Positions 9,014 to 16,690 of a stretch of DNA of 64,000 nucleotides are shown here, one piece after another. A program made the position numbers and the translations under genes. Location: NCBI RefSeq assembly GCF_003202405.1, contig NZ_QJHL01000001.1, positions 1,240,001 through 1,304,000 of the forward strand, given 5' to 3'. The notes beneath the pieces were generated by a model that ran no database searches, was not told the origin of the DNA, and saw only the letters and a list, made by a program, of their open reading frames with translations. The stretch's first letter is position 1; each line of letters starts with the position of its first letter. Origin of the DNA: Flavobacterium hydrophilum (lineage in GTDB: Bacteria; Bacteroidota; Bacteroidia; Flavobacteriales; Flavobacteriaceae).

Positions 9014-9914
9014 ACTTGGATTACCCAATTTAGGATTGGGATTAGGACTCAGAAGCCAGCATTTTGAACATATTCTGGAGAAGAACCCTGCCGTAGATTG
9101 GTTTGAGGTAATTTCTGAGAATTTCATGGATTCACATGGACGTCCAAGATATATTTTACAACAAATAGCAGAAAAATATCCCGTGGTAATGCACGGGGTA
9201 TCGCTTTCTATAGGAAGCACTGATCCCTTAAATTTTGATTATCTGAAAAGTTTAAAACAACTTGCAAGTGAAGTCAAGCCAGCCTGGATTAGCGATCATT
9301 TGTGCTGGACGGGAGTTTTAACCACCAATTCGCACGATTTACTGCCGCTTCCGCTAAATGAAGATTCATTAAAACATGTTTGTAACCGAATCAAACAAGT
9401 TCAGGATTATTTAGAACGACCGCTGATTGTAGAAAACCCAAGTACCTACGCAGCTTTCAATAATTCAACTCTTCCCGAATGGGAGTTTTTACGAATCATG
9501 ACCGAAGAAACTGGCTGCGGATTGCTCTTAGATGTAAACAACGTATATGTTTCTTCTTTTAATAATGATTTTGATCCTGTAGCATACATCAATGGAATTC
9601 CGCATGATAAAGTTGTTCAGATGCATTTGGCCGGTCATCAAAATTGCGGCAATTATATTATTGATACACACGATAGAGAAGTAAACAGTCAGGTTTGGAA
9701 ATTGTTTCAACAGGCTTATCAATTGTCAGATCAGGCATCAATTTTATTAGAATGGGATGGAAACATTCCGGCTTTTGATATCTACCATTCTGAATTGCTT
9801 AAATCAAAACAATATATGAATGCAGCCTTTGTTGGGGGTGAAAAAGAAGTTTTTTCTATTGATAAAGAGCAGGTTTCAAATCCATTGAATCTATTTGCGG
9901 TGAACAAATTTTAA
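9003..9914 (+). CDS. DUF692 family multinuclear non-heme iron oxidase (MNIO)
   Basis: 303 residues, typical length for DUF692 TIM-barrel enzymes (MbnB, TglH, ChrH, BufB). Hallmark segments appear in order: LGLGLGLR, WFEVISENFMD, VVMHGVSLSIGS, WISDHLCW, LLPLP, LIVENPSTY, GLLLDVNNVYVSS, VQMHLAGH, IDTHDREV and ILLEWDGNIP. These include the His, Asp and Glu residues that bind the iron cluster in the family. Members oxidise Cys in peptide substrates with O2. The Cys-rich gene just upstream, overlapping by 11 bp, is the obvious substrate, and the next gene encodes the usual DUF2063 partner. The product of the reaction cannot be predicted. Confidence 0.92.
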   Translation: MDTRLGLPNLGLGLGLRSQHFEHILEKNPAVDWFEVISENFMDSHGRPRYILQQIAEKYPVVMHGVSLSIGSTDPLNFDYLKSLKQLASEVKPAWISDHLCWTGVLTTNSHDLLPLPLNEDSLKHVCNRIKQVQDYLERPLIVENPSTYAAFNNSTLPEWEFLRIMTEETGCGLLLDVNNVYVSSFNNDFDPVAYINGIPHDKVVQMHLAGHQNCGNYIIDTHDREVNSQVWKLFQQAYQLSDQASILLEWDGNIPAFDIYHSELLKSKQYMNAAFVGGEKEVFSIDKEQVSNPLNLFAVNKF

Positions 9915-9926
9915 TAGACTCCAAAG

Positions 9927-10766
9927 ATGCAGAAAACGGTAAAAATACCATTAAAAGACTTTCAGCAATGGATGCAGCAGCTTTTGCTTGATCCTTATCA
10001 GCAAACAGGAGTGAACCCTGATGATTTGCTTTCGAATGCAGAAAATGCAGCTTCAATTGAAGACGTGATTTGTCATTCGGAAAAGCTTACCGCAAAGCAA
10101 CATCTAGCCATTTACCAGCGAAGTTATATTGCACGATTGCGAAATTGCATGTCACAGCAATTTAGTGCTTTAGAATATGCTTTAGGCGAAGCAATTTTTT
10201 GCGCTTTCGCCGATGATTATCTGGCTTCAAAACCTTCTTATAATTACAATTTATCTTTTTTGGGAGCCCATTTTGCAGAATATCTGGAAAACAACAGACC
10301 CGATGCCAATGAAGATGTTAAAGAAGATTGGATTGATTTTATGATTGAACTCGCCCGATTTGAATATGCCATTGGTGTTCTTTTTGATGAAAAAGCAGAA
10401 GAAAACTACCAATTAGCCACAATCTATACACCCGAAAATGAACTAAAATTGGTGCCTGTGTTTTCCTTATTTAAGTTCCAGTTTCCTGTTCGAAAGTACT
10501 ATTATGATTTCAAAAATGACAAGAATCCTGATTTGCCTCTTCAAAATGAAAGCTATTGCGTGGTTTTACGACACAAATTTAAATTGTCAATTTACGATCT
10601 GCACAAAGAACAATACGATTTTTTATGTTTTTTGAAAGAGCATAAAGATATTGCTTCAGCAAAAGAATTGTTTAAGATTCATTGTAAAGAGAATACAGTT
10701 CAATTCGAACAGGTATGGAGCAGTTGGAAAGAACGCTGGCTGGATGCTCATTTTTTTAGAGTTTAA
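9927..10766 (+). CDS. DUF2063 family MNIO partner protein
   Basis: 279 residues. The N-terminal half matches the DUF2063 pattern (LAIYQRSYIARLRNCM, FSALEYALGEAIFCAFADDYL, LSFLGAHFAEYLE). In MbnC/BufC-type systems this domain forms a heterodimer with the DUF692 enzyme and presents the peptide substrate. The C-terminal half (about 170-275) is a mixed alpha/beta domain that may recognise the leader. It starts 12 bp after the MNIO gene and is the last gene of the operon; a terminator hairpin follows 40 bp later. Confidence 0.88.
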   Translation: MQKTVKIPLKDFQQWMQQLLLDPYQQTGVNPDDLLSNAENAASIEDVICHSEKLTAKQHLAIYQRSYIARLRNCMSQQFSALEYALGEAIFCAFADDYLASKPSYNYNLSFLGAHFAEYLENNRPDANEDVKEDWIDFMIELARFEYAIGVLFDEKAEENYQLATIYTPENELKLVPVFSLFKFQFPVRKYYYDFKNDKNPDLPLQNESYCVVLRHKFKLSIYDLHKEQYDFLCFLKEHKDIASAKELFKIHCKENTVQFEQVWSSWKERWLDAHFFRV

Positions 10767-10806
10767 CGAAATATTATAAAAGGATCCTGAATTTAGATGG
10801 GATGTA

Positions 10807-10837
10807 AAAAAGCAGTATTCTAAGGAATGCTGCTTTT
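10807..10837 (+). terminator. Terminator of the MNIO operon
   Basis: AAAAGCAG-TATTC and GAATG-CTGCTTTT form a stem around a short TAAG loop, with an A tract before and a T tract after. It lies 40 bp after the DUF2063 stop codon. Confidence 0.7.
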
Positions 10838-10848
10838 CTGTATTAATC

Positions 10849-10916
10849 AGGGGAAGCTTCAAATATCTAACCACTTTTTTGCAGATTATTATGCGATTTT
10901 TGCATTAGCATCTTAA
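10849..10916. repeat. Diverged dispersed element, tail copy C
   Basis: Starts CAGGGGAAGC directly after the operon terminator, contains CTAACCACTTT and then an A+T-rich tail. Resembles copies at 768-838 and 1339-1410. The 10917-11132 stretch up to the next gene shows nothing further that I recognise. Confidence 0.4.
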
Positions 10917-11132
10917 TGTAATTATAGTAAGTGTAAATAAGTTTGACGTCATTTTTCCATGTATCTCTATTATTAAATTGCTTAAAGTCAGATTCATGAA
11001 AAAATGTTTGTAATCCATTTCAAGCAATCAGAAAATTTGAGGTCAATTTAACCGTTTATTCTTCTATATTTTTTAGGTGGTATTATATTTTTTATTACTT
11101 TTCAAACTAATTTTTCAAACTACCTACCCCCA

Positions 11133-11582
11133 ATGGCAGCAATAAAAAATGACCTAACACGCTTTTTAGAAGCACAAAACAAACTATATCTCACAGCTCT
11201 TTCTGAGCTTAAAAAAGGCAAAAAAGAAACTCATTGGATGTGGTTTATATTTCCTCAGATAAAAGGACTCGGAAGAAGTGAAATGTCGGAGTTATATGCT
11301 ATAGAAAATTTACAACAAAGTGAAGAATTCTTGGCACATCCAATACTAAGAAAGCATATTATTGAAAGCGCAGAAGCATTGCTAAGTTTTAAAATGAAAT
11401 CAGTAGAGTCTATTTTTGGAGATCTCGATGCACGTAAATTGCAATCCTCAATGACACTTTTTAGTTTAACAGATAATACCAATCCTGTGTTTCAGGACGT
11501 ATTAGATGCTTTTTTTTCAGGGCAATTTGATCCTCTTACTTTATCAATTCTAAATGAAATGATGCATCCGGCACTGCGCTGA
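11133..11582 (+). CDS. DUF1810 family protein
   Basis: 149 residues, full length for DUF1810. Family signatures are RFLEAQNKLYLTALSELKKGKKETHWMWFIFPQIKGLG (about residues 11-47, split here by description), YAIENLQQSEEFLAHPILR and the late VFQDVLDAFFSGQFDPLT. The biochemical role of the family is not established. The gene stands alone, with about 360 bp of non-coding DNA before it and a terminator after it. Confidence 0.85.
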   Translation: MAAIKNDLTRFLEAQNKLYLTALSELKKGKKETHWMWFIFPQIKGLGRSEMSELYAIENLQQSEEFLAHPILRKHIIESAEALLSFKMKSVESIFGDLDARKLQSSMTLFSLTDNTNPVFQDVLDAFFSGQFDPLTLSILNEMMHPALR

Positions 11583-11601
11583 TAAAGAAAAATTTAAACT
11601 T

Positions 11602-11640
11602 AAATCCAAATCCCGGTATTTACATTGGAATTTGGATTTT
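11602..11640. terminator. Bidirectional terminator
   Basis: AAATCCAAATCC pairs with GGAATTTGGATTT (one bulged base) around a short loop and is followed by a T run. It lies between the DUF1810 gene and the convergent amidase-like gene. Confidence 0.65.
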
Positions 11641-11702
11641 ACTCTTGGCTCTTTGAAGTGTTTTTATGAAATAGGTTTTTAGAATTTATAAATTATATAA
11701 GC

Positions 11703-12551
11703 CTATTTCTTTTTAATTTCTGAAAGTACTTCTAAAATTTTATCAGTAAATTTTTTAGTTTCAAAATTTTGAGGATCATCATGACTGTCGTTTAATTTTT
11801 GATCAATGTTGGCATGGAAAGCCGGCACAAGCCATTCGCTTTTTCGAAAACTTGAACAGATATATAGCAGTGCAAGCCTGTCATATTGAGCATCGGTAAA
11901 TCCTGGTTTTGGTGCTACAGGAGCATTTTTTTCATTACCAGGAGGATAGACCCTTGGTTGCACTAATTCAATATGAATATATAAACCACGCGATTGGGTC
12001 CCTAATGTTTTCAGTTCAAATTTTGTAGCCCTTAATCCTTCTGAGAAATCTGCAACGGCTTTAGATTTTCCGGTTCTGGTAAGATAGACATGAGTTACTT
12101 TTTTAGTCCATTTGCTGACATTATTAAAACTCCAGGACTCATCGTTAATATTCGATGGAAAATCAGTTTTAAAAACCGGAGAGCTAACATCGTGGATAAC
12201 AAAATATTTTGCAAAAACTTTTTTACCATTAACAGTGATATGAGAAACAGGAGAATTAATGTCTCCACCAATTTCATTATTGGTGATATTGTTAGAGGAT
12301 AGATATTTTTGAAGATGCTCCTTAGTTATACCAACTTTAATACTCAATAGTTTTAAAAAGGCAGTGTCTAGTTTAGCTTCCTTTTCAGTTATTTTACCCC
12401 AAATTTCTACGTGCCTCATCAACATCTTGGCTTGTACTGATTTGGTACCTTTATATTCCATTTTTGCTTTGTCAAATTCTTCTGAAGGAATTTGTGCTTG
12501 TATAGTTGTTATCTTAAAAGATATTAATATGATAAGAAATAGATTTTTCAT
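11703..12551 (-). CDS. Secreted protein with N-acetylmuramoyl-L-alanine amidase-like (Amidase_2) features
   Basis: 282 residues with a clear signal peptide (MKNLFLIILISFKITTIQAQ). The middle has FVIHDVSSP (about residues 116-124), GLYIHIELVQP (about 187-197) and FTDAQYDRLALLYICSSF, and the C-terminus has VPAFHANID ... HDDPQNFETKKF. This order of a first His, a beta strand with E, a helix with Q..L, and a final H-x-x-DP-x-x-F matches zinc amidases of the PGRP/Amidase_2 fold. If so it cleaves peptidoglycan stem peptides in the periplasm. The match is by motif only; the spacing is unusual, so the call is moderate. It stands alone on the minus strand. Confidence 0.55.
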   Translation of the reverse strand: MKNLFLIILISFKITTIQAQIPSEEFDKAKMEYKGTKSVQAKMLMRHVEIWGKITEKEAKLDTAFLKLLSIKVGITKEHLQKYLSSNNITNNEIGGDINSPVSHITVNGKKVFAKYFVIHDVSSPVFKTDFPSNINDESWSFNNVSKWTKKVTHVYLTRTGKSKAVADFSEGLRATKFELKTLGTQSRGLYIHIELVQPRVYPPGNEKNAPVAPKPGFTDAQYDRLALLYICSSFRKSEWLVPAFHANIDQKLNDSHDDPQNFETKKFTDKILEVLSEIKKK

Positions 12552-12611
12552 AATATGTTGTTTTACTGAAATTTAGCAAAGAATAAAACATCAAACAATA
12601 CGTATTTATAC

Positions 12612-12644
12612 TTGATTTAAATGTGTGATTTTTAGTTAGTTTTG
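12612..12644 (+). promoter_or_regulatory. Candidate Bacteroidota promoter
   Basis: TTG at 12612-12614 and TAGTTTTG at 12637-12644 (fits TAnnTTTG) are separated by 22 bp. It would drive the decayed gene beginning at 12652. Confidence 0.4.
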
Positions 12645-12651
12645 TTTTATG

Positions 12652-12988
12652 TTGAATCTTAGACTACATGTAATTTATAGAAAGAATAATGAATTACTAT
12701 TAAAAAATGAAACTATTGGAATTGACTTACTTTCTGGTTTTATAAGTGCGTGCACCAGAATAATTACTCAATTTGGTATAGATACCTTATAAAGATAATT
12801 GGCAATACAGCTTGTCATTATGATCTTGGTTGTGCAAGTATTAATTTTAGATTTGAGGAAGATGGGATATAGGCATAGATGAAATAGAGCATATTGACCG
12901 TACTTTAATAGTGTTGTTGTATTTTGCACCAGACAATAAGAAGGAAAGATACACAATAAGATTACTTAAAGTTGTAGGCGAAAAGTAA
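12652..12988 (+). pseudogene. Decayed small gene with two frameshifts
   Basis: Three consecutive coding-like segments lie in different frames: 12652-12792 (begins LNLRLHVIYRKNNELLLKN, ends FGIDTL), then about 12793-12872 (KIIGNTACHYDLGC ... FEEDGI), then about 12870-12988 (GIDEIEHIDRTLIVLLYF ... LLKVVGEK). Joined, they would make about 110 residues. A plausible promoter precedes it. The product is not recognised; the size and composition would suit a small immunity-type protein, but that is only a guess. Confidence 0.4.
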
Positions 12989-13080
12989 GCCTGATGCCCA
13001 ACCTGATCACTCAGATTTGTCGACAACGATAACGCAGACTTGCAATCTGTGGTCACAAAGATAATTAGAAGGTAAAAATA

Positions 13081-13170
13081 AAAAGCTCCAGATTTCTCTG
13101 AAGCTTTTATCGTTGTAGCCCTAACGGGACAATTTTCGAACCATTTTATAAAGGATTTAAAAACTATAAG
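13081..13170. repeat. Hairpin plus tail, dispersed element copy D
   Basis: A hairpin at 13081-13107 (AAAGCTCCAGA / TCTGAAGCTTT, loop TTTC) is followed by a tail with GTAGCCCTAACGGGACA, TTCGAACCATTTT and AAGGATTTAAAAAC. The hairpin would terminate the minus-strand Xre/ImmA gene ending at 13212. The tail is related to copies A-C and also has a faint likeness to the 3' end of a tRNA read backwards. Confidence 0.45.
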
Positions 13171-13211
13171 TGAAATATAAAAATATTTGAGATTAAGCAA
13201 AGCCACCTCAA

Positions 13212-14282
13212 TTAAGCATTCATTTTGATTTTATGAATAACTCTTAAATTATTTGGTTTAAAAGTACCCAAAATGATATCATCTGGTAATGTAAAAGCTT
13301 GACTTAAATCTTTATCACTAAAACCTATTTCATCTATGTGAAGGTTATATGCTGTTTTGAATAAACTTGGTTCATCAATGTATACATTAATGCCTTCATC
13401 TTTTCTAATTCCCAATCGACTCAATTCAATATTAAAATAAGTATATCTATCTTTAGTAATACAGTTTAGGTCTTTTGCTCTACGAATTATTGATTGAATA
13501 GAAGTTAGCCAATAAGTTTTTAACTCTACTAAATTGCCTAATCGAAGTCCAATTAATGAGTTCCTTATGTAATCTGACGGCATTAAAAATTCGTTGGCAA
13601 ATTCGTCAGCTTCATCTTCACGTTCTTTTTCACCTCGATGTTTTGGAATTGGAAAATAACAATGCATTAAAATATGTCCATATTCATGAGCCAGTGTTCG
13701 ACGTTTTCTATCATTACTAAAATTCTTGTTAATGATAATTAGCGGATTTCCCTTATCAGTTAAAAATGAAACACCATCAAATTTTTCATGAGCTTCAATT
13801 TCAACAATAACAATTCCTTTGTTTTCTAGTAAGGTATTAATGTCTGCTACAGGGTCAGGTGGAAGTATGCCTAAGGTTTTTCGAGCATATTTTGCTATAC
13901 TTTCAGGAGTATGGCCTTCTTCAATGTCTAATGGAGCATGATTAAATTCAGGCCATGTTATCGAATCAGACATTTGATCTACAATATAACCAATTAGCCT
14001 ATTGCCATATTCTATTTTAGATTTTTCCTTTTTAGTAATAGTTGCTTTTTTTCTATAGTTCGCATTTTCTGGTAGATTTGATATATTAAGATATAGCCAA
14101 TCTTTTGGAAAATTTAAATACTCTATGATCTTTTCGACCATATCGTCAGAGAGTGTATTAAACCCTTTCTCATATTTAGAAAGATTAGGTTGTGAAAGTC
14201 CAGTAATATTAGAGGCTAATTCTGATTGTGAATAACCTCTGTATTCACGTGCAAAAGTTAACTGTCTATAATTAATTTTCAT
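13212..14282 (-). CDS. Xre-family regulator fused to ImmA/IrrE-type metallopeptidase
   Basis: 356 residues. Residues about 5-60 form a helix-turn-helix of the Xre/Cro type (LTFAREYRGYSQSELASNI, GLSQPNLSKYEKG). Residues about 120-260 are an ImmA/IrrE (COG2856) domain with the zinc motif HEYGH at 199-203 and a distal E in EDEADEFANEFLMP. Such proteins bind DNA and cleave a repressor or partner in response to a signal; they are common in mobile elements and in toxin-antitoxin-like pairs. It lies 23 bp downstream of a 215-residue gene in the same direction, a likely functional partner. Confidence 0.88.
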   Translation of the reverse strand: MKINYRQLTFAREYRGYSQSELASNITGLSQPNLSKYEKGFNTLSDDMVEKIIEYLNFPKDWLYLNISNLPENANYRKKATITKKEKSKIEYGNRLIGYIVDQMSDSITWPEFNHAPLDIEEGHTPESIAKYARKTLGILPPDPVADINTLLENKGIVIVEIEAHEKFDGVSFLTDKGNPLIIINKNFSNDRKRRTLAHEYGHILMHCYFPIPKHRGEKEREDEADEFANEFLMPSDYIRNSLIGLRLGNLVELKTYWLTSIQSIIRRAKDLNCITKDRYTYFNIELSRLGIRKDEGINVYIDEPSLFKTAYNLHIDEIGFSDKDLSQAFTLPDDIILGTFKPNNLRVIHKIKMNA

Positions 14283-14305
14283 AATTTGGGGTTATTTAAA
14301 TTATA

Positions 14306-14953
14306 TTATGGGGTATTATCGTTTGATGCTCTTTTTGTAGATAATATCTTAACGGTAGGAGATACTTTAACCGCAGGCAAAACTTTTTCAATTGCTGGTT
14401 TTCTATTAATGTTAAGTCCTAAACTATTTTCAACGGCAGATTCTGTAATCATCCATCTTACTTCGTTTTCATCTATGTAAACTAATTTTGGATCGTAAAT
14501 TCCACCAATTCTATTCTTTTTATAACCAAAAATTAGAATTGGATCAATTGATTGATGACCATTATCAAATAATGATATTTGCATTTGATTAGAAATTGCG
14601 GTTGAATGAAACGTTTTTATATTCATTGGCTTGTTTTTATCATTCAACTTTTTAAAAAGCACAGTATATCCATTTGCTCTTAACATGAAACGTTTATATT
14701 TTCCAAATTTCCAATTTTTTGGAAAATGAGATTGAATACATTGAATCATCTTAGAATTTAACAACGATGCTTCTAAGGAAATTACTCTTGATTGAACAGG
14801 GGTTTGCATTATCTCTTTACTATAAAGAGAAACAGCTTCATGATAAGCGTCAAACATTTTTGGTAATTCTAAATTTAAATCTAGTTTACATTCATTCTCG
14901 GTAGCTGTTCGGCGTTTAATTATCTGGTAATCTTCTTGCGCAATTTGTAACAT
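14306..14953 (-). CDS. Hypothetical partner of the Xre-ImmA/IrrE protein
   Basis: 215 residues, not recognised. Predicted soluble, with a basic centre (NWKFGKYKRFMLRANGYTVLFKKLNDK) and a short proline/valine-rich tail (KPAIEKVLPAVKVSPTVKI). The arrangement, a small unknown gene immediately upstream of an Xre-ImmA/IrrE protein, is frequent in mobile regions and suggests that the two form a regulator/effector pair. A perfect CAAATATA (minus-strand TATATTTG) at 14983-14990 lies 30 bp upstream and may be its promoter -7 element. Confidence 0.6.
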   Translation of the reverse strand: MLQIAQEDYQIIKRRTATENECKLDLNLELPKMFDAYHEAVSLYSKEIMQTPVQSRVISLEASLLNSKMIQCIQSHFPKNWKFGKYKRFMLRANGYTVLFKKLNDKNKPMNIKTFHSTAISNQMQISLFDNGHQSIDPILIFGYKKNRIGGIYDPKLVYIDENEVRWMITESAVENSLGLNINRKPAIEKVLPAVKVSPTVKILSTKRASNDNTP

Positions 14954-15463
14954 AGTATGTGGCTAGTTAAATTAATAGAGTACAAATATATAATTTTTAA
15001 ATTAAATTGTATATAATTTTTAGTTTTTATTGTATTTTTTTTGTTTTTGACTTAACTTTAATTGCTTGTCTTAAATTATTTTTTGAATCATTATTTAAAA
15101 AAATAGTATCTATTTTATAGTGATCTTAGAAATTATTATAATCTACTGGATTCGATATATATATTGATTTTTTTAGTAGAGTAATTATTTATCCTTAAAT
15201 TTGAGCAATTAATATAAAGCAAGATTACTATTTAAAAAAAACTCACTAATTATAATAATTTATTAAGGTTGAAGTGTCATAATGTTCTCTAAAAACTAAA
15301 ATAAAAAAAAATAAATAACAAGTTTATATAATGTATACATTGAAAATTCTAAACAAAATGGTTTAAAAACTATTTAGAATTTAGCGTAACAATTATAACA
15401 AAATAATAATGTTGTTCTGTATATCTTTATAGCAGAATAAAATAACAAAAGTAATTGTAAATT
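14954..15463. other. Very A+T-rich divergent intergenic region
   Basis: About 510 bp between the divergent Xre/ImmA pair and the helicase cassette. It is mostly A/T runs. Apart from the minus-strand TATATTTG (14983-14990), I see no clear promoter pair, palindrome or coding stretch. Confidence 0.5.
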
Positions 15464-16678
15464 ATGCCTGATTTTAAATTCTCTCTACCATCAATCGCTT
15501 CATTGTATCCAGATCAACAACTTGCTTATAATTCTCGCAATTCAACTTTGGTAACTGGTGGTCCTGGAAGTGGTAAAACAGTTGTAACTATTTTTCGCTT
15601 TCTAAGGCCAGTTGGTGAAAGCAAGGATGTATTACTTTTTACCTTCAACCGTACTTTAATTTATTCTATTAGAGGAACTCTGCGAGACAGAGCTGAGGAA
15701 CTATTTGGTAGATTAGATGAGGAGCAAATTGAAAAAATCGTTGAAGAAAAATTAAATACATTCTATAAATGGCACAAGGATAATATTAATTTTTTTGATT
15801 CGGAAGCAACAGATTTAGTTTTAGGGACAGGTTTTCAGAATTTCATAGCTAACGATAGACAAAATATTAAGTTTGATGAGTTATTTTTTGATGAAGGACA
15901 GGATTTACCCCCATCAGTATATGCAAATGTTCTAAAACTAACTCATACTGTGTCAGTAGGGGCTGATAAGGCACAAAATTATCGAGGGCATTATGTCGCA
16001 GATACTGTGGAAAATGTGATTAATAATAAGTTAAATACTCAAACAACAGCCTTTTGGCGATACTTGGGAGGGAATTTTAGAAATTCAAAAGAGATATTTC
16101 AACTAGCACAAAAGTTTGTTCCTAACGACTTGCGAGTGCAGGCATTGACTGCTACAAATTTACGAAGTGGAAATAATCCGGAAATTGAAGTAGGTTTTAG
16201 AACGGCTAGACAATTAGAGTATATTAAAGAAATTATAGAAAAAAATCAAAATTCTAATATTGGAATACTTGTACACTTTAAGAGAAAGGTCTTAGATATT
16301 AAAGAATATTTAGAGAAGCATGGGTATTCATGTGAAGAAGATGCGCCAGTGGATAAATCATTCTCTTATTATATAAGTAAAATGGATCAAAATGATGAAA
16401 GCATTATGATGAAAAAGTTAAAAACCCCATTTATAACCACTTTCGAATCATGTAAAGGTCTGGAGTTTGATATTGTGATTATGCCATTTTTTGAGCAATC
16501 TGACTATGCAATGAGTAATCGGAATAATGATGGTAGATTTTTCGCAACGAGAAATCACTATTATGTTGCGGTAACAAGAGCAAGAAACGACATTTTTATT
16601 TTGTGTGATAATAAGCCAAATGTTCTTAGTTTTTATAATGCCAGAACAAATATTACTCGCGAGGATTTACCATTTTAA
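15464..16678 (+). CDS. SF1 (UvrD/Rep-like) helicase, compact
   Basis: 404 residues, much shorter than UvrD or PcrA. Walker A is TGGPGSGKT (31-39), with Q-motif-like YPDQQLAY before it (15-22). Motif II is FFDEGQD (141-147), followed by SVGADKAQNYRG (motif III-like). Near the C-terminus come KGLEFDIVIMP and YVAVTRARNDIF (motifs V and VI, UvrD_C_2 type). The 1B/2B subdomains are small or absent. Such short UvrD-like ATPases occur in several phage-defence cassettes. It is first of four closely packed genes and is followed after 12 bp by the unknown 613-residue gene. Confidence 0.85.
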   Translation: MPDFKFSLPSIASLYPDQQLAYNSRNSTLVTGGPGSGKTVVTIFRFLRPVGESKDVLLFTFNRTLIYSIRGTLRDRAEELFGRLDEEQIEKIVEEKLNTFYKWHKDNINFFDSEATDLVLGTGFQNFIANDRQNIKFDELFFDEGQDLPPSVYANVLKLTHTVSVGADKAQNYRGHYVADTVENVINNKLNTQTTAFWRYLGGNFRNSKEIFQLAQKFVPNDLRVQALTATNLRSGNNPEIEVGFRTARQLEYIKEIIEKNQNSNIGILVHFKRKVLDIKEYLEKHGYSCEEDAPVDKSFSYYISKMDQNDESIMMKKLKTPFITTFESCKGLEFDIVIMPFFEQSDYAMSNRNNDGRFFATRNHYYVAVTRARNDIFILCDNKPNVLSFYNARTNITREDLPF

Positions 16679-16690
16679 ATAATTACTAAT

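Noticed and set aside
13112..13145. Possible left attachment site (tRNA 3'-end-like sequence GTAGC...TTCGAACC)
   Set aside because: The likeness to the tRNA-Met T-arm is limited to short pieces, and the same segment fits the dispersed hairpin-tail element better. Not enough to call a direct repeat of the integration site.
14954..15463. CRISPR-like or other repeat array in A+T-rich spacers
   Set aside because: I looked for regularly spaced direct repeats here and across the window and found none; only A/T runs.
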